NCBI GenBank assembly: GCA_014281115.1 | Contig: JACONQ010000003.1 | Location: forward strand, 310,001-374,000 | Direction: 5' to 3' | Source of the DNA: Laburnicola sp. R22_1 | Lineage: Eukaryota; Ascomycota; Dothideomycetes; Pleosporales; Didymosphaeriaceae | DNA: 64,000 nucleotides | In this document: piece after piece, positions 61,140 to 64,000 of the stretch | Numbering within the stretch: position 1 is the first letter of the stretch | Layout of the letters: every line of letters starts with the position of its first letter | Translations under genes and position numbers: made by a program | Notes under the pieces: generated by a model | Database searches by the model: none | Told to the model about the DNA's origin: nothing | What the model saw: the letters and a program-made list of their open reading frames with translations, nothing else

Positions 61140-64000
61140 ATGGACGACCTATACGACGAGTGAGTGCGCGTCCTTGTCGTCTTGCCTGGATCGCGATGCT
61201 GACGTGGGCAGGTTCGGAAATTTCATTGGCGAAGCCGAGTCCGACGACGATGTGCAGTCCACCGGCCAGGCAGCGGACGCCTACGTCCTCGACGATGAGG
61301 CCGAAGAGGACGAGGCGCAAGACCAGCAGCTGATGGAGGTCGACGAGGGGCCATCGAACGCTGTGATACTGCACGAAGACAAGCAGTACTACCCCTCCGC
61401 GTCCGACGTATACGGCCCCGATGTCGAGGTGCTGGTGCAGGAGGAGGACACGCAGGCGCTTTCGCAGCCCATCATTGCGCCCATAGTGCAGAAGAAGTTT
61501 ACCGTGCAAGAGGAGGATCTGCCGCCGGTGCATTACTCGCGCGAGCTCATGACGGATTTGATGAACTACCCCGATCAGATACGGAACATCGCCATTGCGG
61601 GACATCTACACCACGGAAAGACGGCCTTTATGGATATGCTGGTTATGGAGACGCACGATATCCAGGATCGCCTAGATTCTAAGAGGGGGAAGAAGCGGGA
61701 AGAGCAGCTGCGGTACACCGATGTGCACGTTGTCGAGCGCGAACGTGGGCTGTCAATCAAGGCTGCGCCCATGACATTGGTCCTCCAGAACACATCGCTG
61801 AAGTCGCATTTATTCAACATCATCGATACACCGGGTCACGTGAACTTTGCAGACGAAGTGGCAGCCTCGTTGCGGTTAGTCGACGGCGTGGTGCTGGTGG
61901 TGGACGTGGTCGAAGGTGTCCAAGTCACCACCGAGCTAGCCATTAAGCACGCAATTCTGGAAGATTTGCCCCTGACTCTGGTTGTCAATAAGATGGATCG
62001 CCTAATTCTGGAATTGAAGCTACCACCGCGCGACGCATACTTCAAGGTAAAGCACGTCATCGAAGAGGTCAACACTGTCATCGAAAACACCATTCCCGGC
62101 CGAGGAGAGCGCCGACGTGTAAGCCCTGAAAAAGGCAACGTCGCTTTCGCTTGCTCGAGCATGCGTTGGTGCTTCACGCTGCAGTCGTTCGCCAAGATGT
62201 ACGCTGAGTTCTACCCCGGACCAGCGAAAGCTCCAGGATTTGGCAAGCCGATGAAAAATCTGGATGTGGAAAAGTTTGCTGCACGCCTCTGGGGAGACAT
62301 TTTCTACAACCCTGGAAGTCGCAAGTTCAGCCGCAAAGGCCAAGAGGAGGACTCAAAGCGCTCGTTCGTCCACTGGATTTTGGAGCCCATATACAAACTC
62401 TATGCACATACGCTGAGCGAAAGCTCGGAAGATCTCAAGGATACGCTGGATAACCTGGGCATCCGATTGAAACCATCCGAGTACAAGACAGACGCAAAAG
62501 AGCTGATGCGACTGGTTTGCCAGCAGTATTTCGGTCCCTCTACAGGTTTCGTCGACATGATTACGCAACATATCCCTTCACCTGCAGAGGGTGCAAAGAG
62601 AATGCTTGAAAGGCATTATACGGGGCCAATGGATTCAAAAACAGCAGAGTTCATGAGGAATTGCGATCAGGACGGACCGCTGGTGATTCATATTACAAAG
62701 CTATTCAATACCACAGACGCGAAAGAATTTCACTGTTTAGGACGAGTTATGAGTGGAGTCGCCACAACGGCCACCACAGTACGTGTCCTTGGTAAAGACT
62801 ATAGTATCGAAGATGAGGAAGATATGGTAGTAGCCACCATCACTGATACTTGGATTGCTGAGTCAAGATACAACGTTCCGACCAGCGGTGTACCGGCAGG
62901 CAATTGGGTGCTTCTTGGTGGTGTCGATAATTCTATTGTCAAGACCGCTACTCTGGTAGCGCAAAAGCTACCAGACGATGAAGACGCCTATATTTTCCGT
63001 CCGATTCGCCACTTCTTCGAATCAGTCTTCAAAGTTGCTGTCGAACCTATCAACCCCTCCGAGCTTCCCAAGATGCTTGACGGTATACGCAAGATCAACA
63101 AGTCTTACCCTCTTGTTGAAGCCAAAGTCGAAGAGTCTGGTGAACACGTCATACTAGGCACAGGGGAGCTTTATATGGACTGTGTGCTACATGATCTGCG
63201 GAGGTTATACGCAGACATGGAGATCAAGGTCTCCGATCCTGTCACTCGCTTCTGTGAGACAGTAGTCGAAATGTCCGCTATCAAATGTTACGCCGTCACA
63301 CCGAACAAGAAGAACAAGATTACCATGGTCGCCGAGCAGCTTGATCCCGGAATCGCAGAAGACATCGAAGCCGGCAAGGTCAGCATAAAGGACCCTGTCC
63401 GCGTAGTCGGCAAATTCTTCGAAGACAAGTACGGTTACGACTTGCTCGCCTCAAGAAATATCTGGGCTTTTGGTCCAGAGGACATGGACCCCAACATCCT
63501 GCAAAACGATACCCTCCCCACGGAAGTAGACACCAAGATGCTCCGCTCCGTCCGCGATACCATACGGCAAGGTTTTAAATGGGCAACTCGCGAAGGCCCT
63601 CTCTGCGAAGAACCAATCCGAAACACGAAGTTCCGCATCACAGACGTCGAACTCGCCTCGGAAGCTATTTTCCGAGGTGGCGGCCAAATCATCCCCACGA
63701 GCAGGAAAGCATGCTACTCCAGTTTCCTAATGGCTAGCCCCCGGTTAATGGAGCCGGTATATAGCTGCAGCATGACGGGCCCCGCCGACACGAAATCTAG
63801 TCTCTACACCGTCCTCGCGCGGAGACGAGGCCATGTTTTGCAAGATGGTCCCATTGCCGGTACGCCGCTGTATAACGTCCGCGGGCTCATTCCCGTCATC
63901 GACTCCTTCGGCTTCGAGACCGATCTCCGCGTAAGTTTTATTCCTCATCTTCAACCTCCTAAAGCAAACATGTGCTAATGCAACGCGCAGATCCACACAC
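61140..64000 (+). CDS. SNU114: Snu114, U5 snRNP GTPase (EFTUD2 family), partial at right edge
   Basis: An EF-2-like GTPase of the U5 snRNP and U4/U6.U5 tri-snRNP that governs spliceosome activation and disassembly with Brr2 and Prp8. Exon 1 is 61140-61159 (MDDLYDE), intron 61160-61211, exon 2 61212-63930, intron 63931-63990, and exon 3 starts at 63991 (IHT...) and leaves the window. About 916 of an expected roughly 985 residues are present. N-terminal acidic region is at residues about 10-60. G motifs: GHLHHGKT at 137-144, DTPGHV at 212-217, NKMD at 266-269. EF-2-like domains II-V follow, with the FGxE-type ending GFETDLR before the last seen splice. The continuous frame upstream of 61212 and beyond 63930 is not coding. 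Confidence 0.94.

Overview
The window is nuclear DNA of a filamentous ascomycete (Pezizomycotina, perhaps a dothideomycete; the class is a guess). Short GT-AG introns of about 45-115 bp interrupt RPS13, SDC1, ERG10, SNU114 and a LysM gene. Between two ordinary gene-bearing flanks lies about 50 kb of extremely AT-rich DNA made of transposon wrecks. Their reading frames are broken mainly by TAG/TAA codons where CAG, CAA or TGG is expected. That is the footprint of repeat-induced point mutation (RIP, C-to-T mainly at CpA).

Left flank (1-4440): the six-exon 40S ribosomal protein S13 gene (uS15, 151 aa, +) converges on a two-exon gene for the COMPASS subunit Sdc1/DPY30 (170 aa, -). About 2.4 kb without a recognisable gene follows.

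RIP island (about 4441-55010): its core is a giant palindrome with an axis near 27,991. Bases 10494-26534 and 29450-45490 are inverted copies of equal length (about 16.04 kb). At the places compared they differ only in homopolymer run length. Each arm carries a copia remnant, a complete but dead Ty3/gypsy element with both LTRs, and nested insertions with 13-16 bp target duplications. At both ends of each arm sits a repeat called B here (about 0.95 kb, with 19-bp tandem repeats). The 2.9-kb loop holds a pogo-type DNA transposon that is the best preserved in the island. Outside the palindrome are a further LTR with partial copia (left), a gypsy gag remnant, two more pogo-type elements (8.1-9.9 kb and 50.7-52.6 kb), and a Tc1-like element nested in a solo LTR (52.8-54.6 kb).

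Right flank (about 55010-64000): an ankyrin-repeat gene (+); a LysM plus hevein-type chitin-binding gene (-) whose coding exon is split by a 745-bp hAT-type MITE with a perfect 8-bp target duplication; ERG10 acetoacetyl-CoA thiolase (-, 398 aa); and, divergently transcribed about 305 bp away, the spliceosomal GTPase SNU114 (+), which runs off the right edge.

The main observations for follow-up are the near-identical palindrome built of already RIP-mutated DNA; a shared terminal architecture in the three pogo-type elements (two tandem 17-bp boxes, then a CCCCACCAA box); loss of catalytic Asp residues by RIP-type changes; and the MITE-broken LysM gene. Everything comes from reading the sequence by eye. 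Identity levels and RIP indices were not computed.
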